6,189 bases of DNA from an uncultured Roseiflexaceae bacterium (GCA_903932805.1 CAIZHO010000607.1:1-6189); one strand, 5' to 3'. Numbered from the stretch's first letter, positions 1 through 6,189 are shown. Notes: a model not told the origin generated them from the letters alone. Numbers and translations: made by a program.

Positions 1-227
<227 letters not shown>

Positions 228-228
228 T

Positions 229-250
229 CACATTCCAGTATACCAATGTG
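229..250. promoter_or_regulatory. Inverted repeat spanning the gltX -10 box (possible operator)
   Basis: CACATT at 229-234 and AATGTG at 245-250 are perfect 6-bp inverted arms separated by 10 bases. The candidate -10 hexamer (237-242) lies between the arms. The 16-bp centre-to-centre layout would suit a dimeric repressor bound across the promoter, but six matching bases can arise by chance. No regulator gene is visible nearby. Confidence 0.25.
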
Positions 251-266
251 CCGACATCGACCGCAA
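237..266 (-). promoter_or_regulatory. Candidate sigma-70-type promoter for gltX
   Basis: Read on the minus strand, a TTGCGG box (266-261) is followed after 18 bases by TATACT (242-237), which matches the -10 consensus at five of six positions. The -35 box matches only at TTG. Transcription would start near base 230, giving a leader of roughly 25-30 bases before the gltX ATG. It lies in the only noncoding gap between the RidA-like gene and gltX, as expected if gltX can be transcribed independently of the upstream pair. No terminator hairpin with a U-tract is seen in this gap, so read-through from upstream is also possible. Confidence 0.4.
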
Positions 267-275
267 CTCTACACG

Positions 276-728
276 TTATTTGACAACTTCTACAATCAGT
301 TCGACTTCCGTTGCAAACGCGTAGGGGATAACCATCCCGACTGCGCTCCGCGCGTGACGGCCTGCGTCGCCGAAGACTTCGAGCAACAGATCACTGCACC
401 CGTGGATCACTGCTGGGGTGTTGTCGAAGCCCGGTGCGACGTTGACCATCCCGAGTACCTTGACAACCCGTACAACGTTGTCGAGCCCGACGAGCGAATG
501 TACCGCCTGCAGGGCGTTGAGCGTGCTCAATCGCGCAGCCTGATACCCTTGGTCAACCGTCAGATCTGCGCCGATGTGGACTTTGATTTCGTGCTCCTGG
601 AAGCGCGATACCGCGCCAGAACTGTACACCAGATTGCCGACCTGGACGGACCCCATGAATCGGCCCGTATTGAGCTCGGTCTGCTGAAGAACAACGCCCA
701 TGGCGGCTAGTTTATTGACATAACTCAT
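276..728 (-). CDS. RidA/YjgF-family protein (PF14588-like subgroup)
   Basis: A 150-residue protein of the YjgF/YER057c/UK114 superfamily. Members form trimers, and the RidA branch hydrolyses reactive enamine/imine intermediates released by PLP enzymes; other branches have different or unknown roles. Seen: GNLVYSSG (31-38), DLTVDQGYQAAR (55-66), LGMVNVAPGF (92-101), SDLLLEVFG (112-120), GRHARSAVG (123-131) and a closing EVELIVEV (141-148). This wording (N-VAPGF, EVFG-AGRHARSAVG) fits the longer ~150-residue YjgF-like subgroup rather than classical ~128-residue RidA. R127 in HARS occupies the place of the carboxylate-binding Arg of RidA, so ligand binding is plausible. The ATG (728-726) overlaps the TGA of the dehydrogenase gene as ATGA, and a good AAGGAT ribosome site lies at 741-736, inside the upstream gene. 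The two proteins are therefore probably made in fixed ratio and act in one pathway. The stop is TAA at 278-276. The substrate is unknown; the family call is firm and the deaminase activity is inferred. Confidence 0.92.
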   Translation of the reverse strand: MSYVNKLAAMGVVLQQTELNTGRFMGSVQVGNLVYSSGAVSRFQEHEIKVHIGADLTVDQGYQAARLSTLNALQAVHSLVGLDNVVRVVKVLGMVNVAPGFDNTPAVIHGCSDLLLEVFGDAGRHARSAVGMVIPYAFATEVELIVEVVK

Positions 729-2047
729 TGTTTTAATCCTTCTACTGCTGCGCGCAACTGGGCGCGATACTGTGCCATGTCGATGACGTCCCGGCTGATT
801 CGTGCGTCTTCGGAGGCGAATGCGAGTAAGTGAGACTCGAGTGATTCTTGGGCGGTGCTGCGTGGCGTCCCACCATCGCGTATCGCAGCAACGAAGTTTT
901 TCATGATGCCGGTGTCACCGCCGCCGTGTCCCGCTCGGCCGTCGACTTCATAGACTTCCGGTGAGCCGCGGTGTGGGTGTATCTCGATGCGGCCGCCCTG
1001 GGCATTAAACACACCCGTCAGGGTGCCAAGCGTCCCGTCGTAGCGCATGGTCCGGTCTTCTTCAAAGCCCATCCCATGCATCGTGAGGCTGGCAGTGACA
1101 CCATTGGCAAACTCCATCGTCACCACCTGATGGTCAACCACATCGTTGTCGCAGTGATACACACAACGGCCATACGGGCCGTTCTGGACGGCTGCGAGCC
1201 GCGCAGCGTAGCTCGTGTCGGTACTCAACACATTAAATGGCCACACACTCGGGAGCGGTTCACCCTTGGCGACGGTATCGCGCAGGTGGGGGAACGGTTC
1301 GAGGTCAAGATAGATCCGTTTGGCAGACCACGCACACGTTGATTCGACGGGGCAACCATCCAGACAGCGTGCAGGTGCGCCGGCAGGTGCGCGGCCACTT
1401 TGGTAGTTTGAAAGGCTGCCAAACGATCCGACGTGAGTGATGTTTTGGCCGAGGTTCCACACCATGATGTCGAGGTCGTGGCAGCATTTGGCGAGAATCA
1501 TCGGTGTCGATTCTGCTTTGCTTCGCCAATTCCCACGCACAAAGCTATGTGCCATATGCCAGTGGGCGACGTTTTCGCGGTGAGCCACGGTGATGATGTC
1601 GCCGATTTTGCCGGCGCTGAGGAGTTCATGCAAGAGAAAAAAGAAATCGGTGTAGCGGAGTACATGCCCAATCACGAGCATGCGATTGGCCGCCTCGGCA
1701 GCCATCACGAGCCGCGTGCAGTCGATGGGTGTCGTGGCCATGGGTTTTTCGAGCAGCACATGATACCCCAGGGCCAAGGCAGCCAACGTCGGTTCGACGT
1801 GCATTGCGTCTTGGGTGCAAATGAGGGCGGCCTGGGCCAGTTGTCCGTGACCAAAGAGTTCGTCATAACTGCCAAAGCAACGGTCGGCGGGTATGTCATG
1901 CAGGTCGGCAATTTTCGCGCGTCGCACGGGATCTGGCTCGGCGACGGCGACGATGCGTGCTTCGTCAGGGTGATGTTGCGCATACGGAGCGTATGCATCT
2001 GCACCACGAGATCCAGCGCCAATCAGAACAAAACCTACAGGGGTCAT
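725..2047 (-). CDS. Gfo/Idh/MocA-family NAD(P)-dependent oxidoreductase
   Basis: A 440-residue cytoplasmic dehydrogenase of the family that oxidises or reduces sugars, inositols and related polyols. Seen: N-terminal Rossmann fold with G10-A-G-S-R-G15, an acidic residue at the end of the second strand (E37 in AEPD, suggesting NAD preference), the family hallmark E100-K-P102, and an active-site segment K187-C-C-H-D-L-D193. H190 corresponds to the conserved His. The Asp usually found four residues before it appears to be replaced (A186), with K187 nearby. The C-terminal half has the expected alpha/beta part, including CDNDVVDHQVV (299-309). It is longer than the usual 330-400 residues because of a Cys-containing insert (C228, C232, C238) before YL at 246-247; C295 and C299 follow. 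The start is supported by a glycine motif only nine residues in and by AGGAG at 2055-2051, although the spacing of 3 bases is short. It overlaps the RidA-like gene by 4 bases. The family is certain; the substrate cannot be named. Confidence 0.95.
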   Translation of the reverse strand: MTPVGFVLIGAGSRGADAYAPYAQHHPDEARIVAVAEPDPVRRAKIADLHDIPADRCFGSYDELFGHGQLAQAALICTQDAMHVEPTLAALALGYHVLLEKPMATTPIDCTRLVMAAEAANRMLVIGHVLRYTDFFFLLHELLSAGKIGDIITVAHRENVAHWHMAHSFVRGNWRSKAESTPMILAKCCHDLDIMVWNLGQNITHVGSFGSLSNYQSGRAPAGAPARCLDGCPVESTCAWSAKRIYLDLEPFPHLRDTVAKGEPLPSVWPFNVLSTDTSYAARLAAVQNGPYGRCVYHCDNDVVDHQVVTMEFANGVTASLTMHGMGFEEDRTMRYDGTLGTLTGVFNAQGGRIEIHPHRGSPEVYEVDGRAGHGGGDTGIMKNFVAAIRDGGTPRSTAQESLESHLLAFASEDARISRDVIDMAQYRAQLRAAVEGLKQ

Positions 2048-2110
2048 GTACTCCTACTTTCCATCAGCCACATGTACACACATTCTAATCCCAAAACAGG
2101 CCACAAAAAA
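2048..2110 (-). promoter_or_regulatory. Leader and candidate promoter of the dehydrogenase-RidA operon
   Basis: On the minus strand a TAGAAT hexamer (2087-2082, five of six matches to TATAAT) lies about 35 bases before the dehydrogenase ATG. Upstream of it at promoter spacing there is only a T-run (2111-2105) and no good TTGACA-like box, so the -35 element is poor. The ribosome site AGGAG (2055-2051) sits 3 bases before the ATG. The position is right for the operon promoter, but the call rests on a single hexamer. Confidence 0.3.
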
Positions 2111-2290
2111 ACCTACTTCAACTGCGGGAGTTTCGGGGTACCGTTGTACGGTTTGGTCCCGATTGGGATGTCTCTTGGCGGCAGAGATCCATGCGATTGG
2201 ACACCTCGTCTGGAAGCGACCATGACCTATTTACTCGTCACTATGCGCAGCATCATCCCGTGTCGGTTCTATGATAGCTCGCATGAAATG

Positions 2291-2320
2291 AACAGCGCAG
2301 ATCAGGATGATCTGCGCTGT
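2291..2320 (-). terminator. Probable intrinsic terminator of the large modular gene
   Basis: A perfect 13-bp stem, ACAGCGCAGATCA at 2292-2304 against TGATCTGCGCTGT at 2308-2320, closes a 3-base loop. It begins 24 bases beyond the TAG stop of the large gene in its direction of transcription. The bases following on the minus strand (2291 downward) read TCATTTCATG, only moderately T-rich, so termination may be incomplete or helped by Rho. On the plus strand there is no T-run after the stem and no gene needing a terminator. Confidence 0.7.
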
Positions 2321-2344
2321 GTGCGTGTGTGCGACCGTTGGCAA

Positions 2345-5300
2345 CTACGGGGTGGGGGTAGCGGTTTTGGTGGGGGTGCGGGTAATGAGCACACCGTGTT
2401 CGGGAGCGCCGATGACAATGACGCGACCGTCACGCAGACTGATGACCGAATTGACATAGCCTGCACCGATGCTGAAGGCATTGGTGATACCTTTGGGGAT
2501 CGAGACTTGGTTATTCTCGTTGCGACCCCAGCCAAAAACAGTGCCATCGTTCATCATCGCCATCGAGTAATGACAGCCTGCACTGATGGATTTGACGTCG
2601 ACGAGGTTGTTCGGAACTTTTGCTTGTGCATACCGATTACCACCCCACCCGACAGCGGTACCGGTGGATTTGATGGCGAGCGAATGATCGCAGCCGGCAC
2701 TAATCGCGGTCACAGTGCCGAGTGTTGCCGGGATGGTGATCTGACCGACGTCGTTCTTCCCAAAGCCAATGACCGTGTTGTCTCGTCGGATAATCAACGT
2801 ATGGTCATTGCCACCGGCAACTGCTTTGATTCCTTCGAGGGCAACGGGTATGTTGCATTGGCCACTGAGATTGTTGCCCCAGCAGATCACCGTTCCATTG
2901 GTTTTTAGGGCAAGGGCATGTGCATTGCCCGCAGCAATGGCAGCGACGTCTTTGGTTGCGCGGGTGGGCACATTGATTTGGCCGCGGGTGTTTGCACCCC
3001 ATCCATAGACACGCCCGCTCTTAAGCGCGAGGGCAAAGTTGGTACCGACGGCGATATCAGTAATACCACTGCCACAGCACGGAGCGATATTGGTCTGATA
3101 CTCTTTGTTCATCCCCCAGGTTACCAATGTGCCGTTTTGGAGTAATCCAAGGACAAACGAACTCCCCACTGCTGCTTTTTTGACGAGCAGGGGGATCGGC
3201 GTCGGGGTGGCAGTACGGGTAGGTGTATGGGTCGAGGTCGCAGTGGCACTCGAGACAGTAAACGTATAGGTGACGTCTGGGGCGGCATCGTAGGTGGTGC
3301 CATCGAACAAGCCGCCGGGTTGACTTGCGGTGATGCGGCAGGTCCCGGCAGAGACAATGCGGACTTTGCCGGCGACGATGGTGCAGACACTCGGAGTAGC
3401 AGAGACATACGTCACAGGCAACGTCGAGACGACACTGGCACCGATGCTGAAGTCACGATCGTAGTAGTACTTCTGTGGGATTGCATCGGCGCGTATGACT
3501 TGCGGGACACCCTTGACGGCGAATGACGTGCTGATACTCGGCGCGGCAGCGTAGACGGTGCCGGCATTGGTGCCACCGGATTGGTGTGCGGTCAACGTAC
3601 AGGTGCCGATGGCGATGACATGTACGGTTGTCCCCGATACAACACAGATCGAAGGAGTGCTCGATGCGTATGAGACGCTCAGACCTGAGGAAGCGGTAGC
3701 TGCCAGCGAAAAATCCGGATCGAGGTACGACTTGGCAGGAATGGTCGGGAAGGTAATCGTCTGTCGGGTTTTGATGGTGAACGAACGCGTCACAACGGGT
3801 GCAGCAAGATAGCGAATACCGCCAGAGGTACCCGCTGCCGCTGCTGCACTAATGCTACATGTACCGGGCGCCACAATCGTAACGGTCGCGCCACTGACGG
3901 TGCAGACGCTTGGTGTTGTCGACGAATAGGTCACAGGAAGCCCAGAAGAGCTGGTGGCAGACAACGCAAATGTTGCATCGCCATCGGTTTTGTCTGCGGG
4001 AGTGGCAAACGTAATAAATTGGCCTGCAGGGGTGGGGGTCGCAGTCGGGGTGAACGTCGGCGTAGGAGTGTTGGTTGGGGTAAATGTATTGGTGGCAGTA
4101 GGTGTATTCGTTGCGGTCGGAGCTAAATTGGTAATCGCGTGAACGACACCATCATCTTTGAACGAACCATCACATGTGGGATCACTGAGTTCCCAATTCG
4201 TGCTTGCGCCGTCATCGCCAGGAGCGCCGAGTTGGAACATGACGTACTCACCAGTATCGTTGGTGACCTCATACAGATACGAGACAGGGATGGTCAAGCC
4301 ACCGGAATTGTTGCTGGGGAATATGCCGCCGTCGTAGTCGCCCGCAGGGACAGAGATGGTCCAACTGTTGCTCCCGCTGGTGTGTGTGACGGCAGCGGTC
4401 CCATAGACACCTGCACTGACCGTGCCCACAGTGAAGTCGCTGTCACTGGTCGCAGTCCCTTCGCGCTTGCGCAAGACAATCGTTGTCCCTGCGCTGACGC
4501 GGCCGTTGATGCGGATTTTGACAGCGCCGGACGCTCCTTCGAGGATGGTGGCATCGCGAGATGCGCCCATGTCCATCAACGGGGTGAGGCCTAATGATAT
4601 TTTGTCGAGCAAGTTGCCGGAGCCCGGACTAGGAGACTGAATCCCATAAAACCCGATATTACGGATGCCGTCGTAGCCAGATGCGGGCAATGTGTGGGTA
4701 CCAGAATATTTCCCCCAGCCCGTGTCGATGCTCGCAGTACTCGCGGTCGTTCCAGAGCCGTCGGTTTTGGCGACCCCGGTAACAATATTTGCGGTCACGC
4801 CGGTCGAACTGCTTGCCCGCAAAACTTCGCGGTCATATGTATCAGCAGCCACTGATCCGGTAGGGAGTCCCGACGGAATTCCCAGGCGGAAGGCGGCAAT
4901 ATCAGTGCGGCTGGTGCCCCCCACGTTGTGATAGAACTCAAAGTCGAAGGTATCTCCACTCCTGACGCAGAGTTTTTGATACAAAAACGACGCCACTGAA
5001 GCATTCAGCGATGCCACGTTGTTGCCATCGGGAGCATCTGCACGAGGGTTGAGTTCGATAACACGGTAGGAAGATGGACCAAATCGTGAGCTATTGCAAG
5101 ACTCTTGTTCTGCGGGATGCGCGGTGAACCACCCTGCCATATACTCTTCGCGAATGTACGCCCACGTTCCTGTGTCCAGTGAACAGGTTGAATCCGTTAC
5201 TTCAAACGACGTATTTGCCATCGTCCGTACGCCTGCAATGCTGGTATCGATGGTCGGGTTGGACGTCGTCGGGATCTCTCCTGGGGCACGAGGTTCGAGG

Positions 5301-6189
5301 GTTGGCGAAGGGGTTTTGGAAGGGGTAAACGTCATGGTGGGTGTCGATGTCATCGACGGCGTGTAGGTAGGGGTCGGGGTATTGGTTGGTGTCGCAGTTG
5401 GGTCGACATTGGTGATGGTGTAGACCACGCCGTCGTTCTTCTCTGAGGTGTCACACGTCGGATCGCCTTTCGCCCAGTCAGTGGTGCCTCCATCCACACC
5501 AGGATCTGAAATGACGAATTGGACATATTCTGTTCCTTCAGAGACTTGGTCGTAGGTATACGTAATCGGGATGGTAAGCCCGCCAGTATTGTTTGCCGGG
5601 GTTACACCGCCATCATAATCACCCGGTGGGATGTCGAATACCCAGACATTGGTGCCAGAGGTGTGTGTCGTCGTCACACTCCCGAACGTCCCTGCAGTGA
5701 CCGATCCGATGCTGTAGTCCGTATCAGGAACGGCATCCCCAGCAGTGGTCGTTAGCGCTATTTTGGTACCTGCGACGATACGGCCATTGATACGTATACG
5801 CAATGACGTCGGGGTGGATTGCTCGCCCGCAGATGCATCGCGTGAAGCACCCAGGTCGACCAACGGACTCAAGCCCATCGTGATAGCGTCTAATAGATTT
5901 CCAGACGTTGCGCTCGCACCTGATATGGCGACGAAGCCGACATTGAAGATGCCTGCCCAACCTGTCGACGGGAGGGTGTGTACACCAGTGTATATACCCC
6001 ACTTGGCAGTCGAAATGGAATCGGTCGTACTGGTTGTGCCGGTATACGCAGTTTGAGTGGTTGTCGTAACGATCCCGCCGCTTTGTGCACTCGATGCCTG
6101 AGCGATTTGCCTACTGTAGCTGTCACTTGGGCGTGAACCCGAAGGCAACCCGGATGGAATGCCAATACGAAATTCCGTGACATCGGTAC
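2345..6189 (-). CDS. Large modular, probably secreted repeat protein (N-terminus outside window)
   Basis: At least 1280 codons are visible, with stop TAG at 2347-2345. The frame stays open to base 6189, and the residues at the edge (FRIGIPSGLPSGS) match an internal stretch of the second module (FRLGIPSGLPTGS), so the TTG at 6148 is not the start. Residues below are counted from that TTG. Domains in order: partial module A (to 248) with a Calx-beta-like part (GDAVPDTDY, EGTEYVQFVI); Thr-Pro linker (249-283); module B (about 290-676), opening with NTSFE (312-316) and repeating the same Calx-beta-like part; Thr-Pro linker (677-708); three Ig-like repeats (710-794, 795-879, 880-966); Thr-Pro linker (969-985); seven RCC1-type repeats (990-1256); and a Thr-Pro tail. 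No enzyme motif is seen. Modules of this kind usually mediate adhesion or carbohydrate and protein binding outside the cell. The signal peptide and any anchor would lie outside the window. Architecture is clear; function is not. Confidence 0.93.
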   Translation of the reverse strand, partial: TDVTEFRIGIPSGLPSGSRPSDSYSRQIAQASSAQSGGIVTTTTQTAYTGTTSTTDSISTAKWGIYTGVHTLPSTGWAGIFNVGFVAISGASATSGNLLDAITMGLSPLVDLGASRDASAGEQSTPTSLRIRINGRIVAGTKIALTTTAGDAVPDTDYSIGSVTAGTFGSVTTTHTSGTNVWVFDIPPGDYDGGVTPANNTGGLTIPITYTYDQVSEGTEYVQFVISDPGVDGGTTDWAKGDPTCDTSEKNDGVVYTITNVDPTATPTNTPTPTYTPSMTSTPTMTFTPSKTPSPTLEPRAPGEIPTTSNPTIDTSIAGVRTMANTSFEVTDSTCSLDTGTWAYIREEYMAGWFTAHPAEQESCNSSRFGPSSYRVIELNPRADAPDGNNVASLNASVASFLYQKLCVRSGDTFDFEFYHNVGGTSRTDIAAFRLGIPSGLPTGSVAADTYDREVLRASSSTGVTANIVTGVAKTDGSGTTASTASIDTGWGKYSGTHTLPASGYDGIRNIGFYGIQSPSPGSGNLLDKISLGLTPLMDMGASRDATILEGASGAVKIRINGRVSAGTTIVLRKREGTATSDSDFTVGTVSAGVYGTAAVTHTSGSNSWTISVPAGDYDGGIFPSNNSGGLTIPVSYLYEVTNDTGEYVMFQLGAPGDDGASTNWELSDPTCDGSFKDDGVVHAITNLAPTATNTPTATNTFTPTNTPTPTFTPTATPTPAGQFITFATPADKTDGDATFALSATSSSGLPVTYSSTTPSVCTVSGATVTIVAPGTCSISAAAAAGTSGGIRYLAAPVVTRSFTIKTRQTITFPTIPAKSYLDPDFSLAATASSGLSVSYASSTPSICVVSGTTVHVIAIGTCTLTAHQSGGTNAGTVYAAAPSISTSFAVKGVPQVIRADAIPQKYYYDRDFSIGASVVSTLPVTYVSATPSVCTIVAGKVRIVSAGTCRITASQPGGLFDGTTYDAAPDVTYTFTVSSATATSTHTPTRTATPTPIPLLVKKAAVGSSFVLGLLQNGTLVTWGMNKEYQTNIAPCCGSGITDIAVGTNFALALKSGRVYGWGANTRGQINVPTRATKDVAAIAAGNAHALALKTNGTVICWGNNLSGQCNIPVALEGIKAVAGGNDHTLIIRRDNTVIGFGKNDVGQITIPATLGTVTAISAGCDHSLAIKSTGTAVGWGGNRYAQAKVPNNLVDVKSISAGCHYSMAMMNDGTVFGWGRNENNQVSIPKGITNAFSIGAGYVNSVISLRDGRVIVIGAPEHGVLITRTPTKTATPTP
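2348..2380 (-). repeat. C-terminal Thr-Pro tail
   Basis: The last 11 residues (TRTPTKTATPTP region, 1257-1267) repeat the linker pattern but have no domain after them. The TAG stop and then the hairpin follow at once, so this looks like the natural end of the present gene. It may be what remains of a longer ancestral protein. Confidence 0.85.
2381..3181 (-). repeat. Seven RCC1-type repeats (predicted beta-propeller)
   Basis: Residues 990-1256 divide into seven units starting near 990, 1030, 1069, 1108, 1147, 1186 and 1225, almost all exactly 39 residues. The unit plan is I-A-x-G-x-x-H-S/A-L-A-L/I-K-x-x-G-T-V-x-G/C-W-G-x-N-x-x-G-Q-x-x-I/V-P. WG is kept in units 1, 2, 3, 5 and 6, is FG in unit 4 and IG in unit 7. 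Seven is the blade number of eukaryotic RCC1, though these units are shorter than its 51-68 residues. The role is probably ligand or protein binding; nothing ties it to a small GTPase here. Confidence 0.9.
3194..3244 (-). repeat. Thr-Pro linker 3
   Basis: Residues 969-985 form a short linker (HTPTRTATPTP at its core) between the Ig-like repeats and the propeller. Confidence 0.85.
3251..4021 (-). repeat. Three Ig-like repeats of ~86 residues with paired cysteines
   Basis: Residues 710-794, 795-879 and 880-966. Each has the plan I-T/R-x-P-x-K/Q, DxxFxxxA, SxLxVxYxSxTPSxC, a short valine-rich strand, GTCxITA, a Gly-rich loop, YxAAP and a final SFTV-type strand. The cysteines are at 749/764, 835/850 and 922/937, always 15 apart, suggesting one disulfide per domain. 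The fold is inferred to be a bacterial Ig-like beta-sandwich; the third copy is the most diverged. Confidence 0.85.
4025..4120 (-). repeat. Thr-Pro linker 2
   Basis: Residues 677-708, again TPTxTxTPT in pattern, separate module B from the Ig-like repeats. Its similarity to linker 1 in position and wording supports duplication of module plus linker as one block. Confidence 0.9.
5300..5404 (-). repeat. Thr-Pro linker 1
   Basis: Residues 249-283 of the large protein are almost only T, P, S, N, M, F and K in the pattern TPTxTPTxTxTP. Such linkers are extended and protease-resistant and often O-glycosylated; they are common in Chloroflexota secreted proteins. The DNA is a degenerate run of GGGGTxGGxGT-like units on the plus strand. 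Confidence 0.9.

Larger units (their letters stand above)
2048..2344. other. 297-base noncoding gap between the large gene and the operon
   Basis: No gene is supported here. The gap holds the hairpin near its right end and the operon leader at its left end. Between them (about 2112-2280) I see only a small hairpin candidate, ACCGT-TGT-ACGGT at 2140-2152, and no recognisable RNA, repeat or protein remnant. A plus-strand open frame crosses the whole gap, but it is the continuation of antisense shadows of the two flanking genes. Confidence 0.7.
4025..6189 (-). repeat. Tandem ~427-residue modules A (partial) and B in the large protein
   Basis: Equivalent landmarks recur with an offset of 427-428 residues: GIPSGLP, HTLP, NLLD, GASRDA, IRINGR, THTSG, PGDYDGG/AGDYDGG, GGLTIP, DPTC and DGVV. 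By eye about half the residues are identical in the second halves, with few gaps. Each copy ends in a Thr-Pro linker (A: 5404-5300; B: 4120-4025), so the linker belongs to the duplicated unit. At DNA level the period is about 1281-1284 bases, but the copies are too diverged for long exact repeats. Copy A continues past the right edge, and further copies upstream are possible. Confidence 0.85.

Noticed and set aside
2105..2152. T-run on the minus strand (2111-2105) as a second terminator
   Set aside because: The sequence just before the run forms only a 4-bp stem, AACT/AGTT; the ACCGT/ACGGT stem is about 30 bases away, so no proper terminator hairpin is formed.
1433..2908. A 491-codon open frame on the plus strand
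   Set aside because: It runs antisense to the dehydrogenase and the large protein and crosses the noncoding gap. Its translation shows no family motif and is rich in His, Cys and Met in no pattern; both strands' codon structure explains the lack of stops.
3182..3193. Break between linker 3 and the propeller as a possible frameshift or gene fusion boundary
   Set aside because: The frame is continuous and the first propeller unit follows at normal spacing, so no frameshift is indicated.
3121..3408. Pro/Ser-rich minus-strand frames inside the large gene
   Set aside because: They are alternative-frame readings of the repetitive DNA encoding linker 3 and the third Ig-like repeat, without independent start signals or motifs.
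4025..5404. GGGGT-rich repeats on the plus strand as a CRISPR array, telomere-like or G-quadruplex element
   Set aside because: They are the complement of codons for Thr-Pro linkers in a long intact frame, and have no spacer structure or constant unit.
6146..6148. TTG as start codon of the large protein
   Set aside because: The frame continues upstream to the window edge with residues that align to the second module, so this is an internal leucine codon.

Overview
All genes seen here lie on the minus strand, so the transcriptional order runs from high to low coordinates. It is: (1) a very large modular secreted or surface-type protein whose N-terminal part lies beyond base 6189; (2) a Gfo/Idh/MocA-family dehydrogenase; (3) a small YjgF/RidA-family protein that overlaps the dehydrogenase by 4 bases; (4) the first 67 codons of glutamyl-tRNA synthetase (gltX), cut by the left edge. 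The plus strand has several long open frames, but all are shadows of these genes.

Organism: clearly bacterial, with standard stop usage (TGA, TAA and TAG all occur) and mid-range GC content by eye. The many Thr-Pro linkers of the TPTxTPT type, joined to Ig-like and RCC1 modules, are typical of secreted proteins of Chloroflexota. That assignment is an inference from style, not a proof. Cysteines in regularly spaced pairs and no cytoplasmic enzyme domain fit an extracytoplasmic location for the large protein.

Layout. 2345-6189: large protein, at least 1280 codons visible. In order it has a partial first copy and a complete second copy of a ~427-residue module with a Calx-beta-like part, Thr-Pro linkers, three Ig-like repeats with a constant Cys-x14-Cys spacing, a further Thr-Pro linker, seven 39-residue RCC1-type repeats (enough for one closed seven-bladed propeller), and a bare Thr-Pro tail at the C-terminus. 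2048-2344: 297-base gap holding a strong 13-bp hairpin (probable terminator of the large gene) and the leader of the next operon. 725-2047 and 276-728: translationally coupled dehydrogenase and RidA-like protein, likely working on a common carbonyl, enamine or imine-type metabolite that is not identifiable from sequence. 204-275: short gap with a candidate promoter for gltX, overlapped by an inverted repeat. 1-203: start of gltX.

No CRISPR array, transposase, tRNA, rRNA or phage element is seen. The most unusual item is the large repeat-built protein. I do not see convincing evidence for a new multi-gene system in this window.
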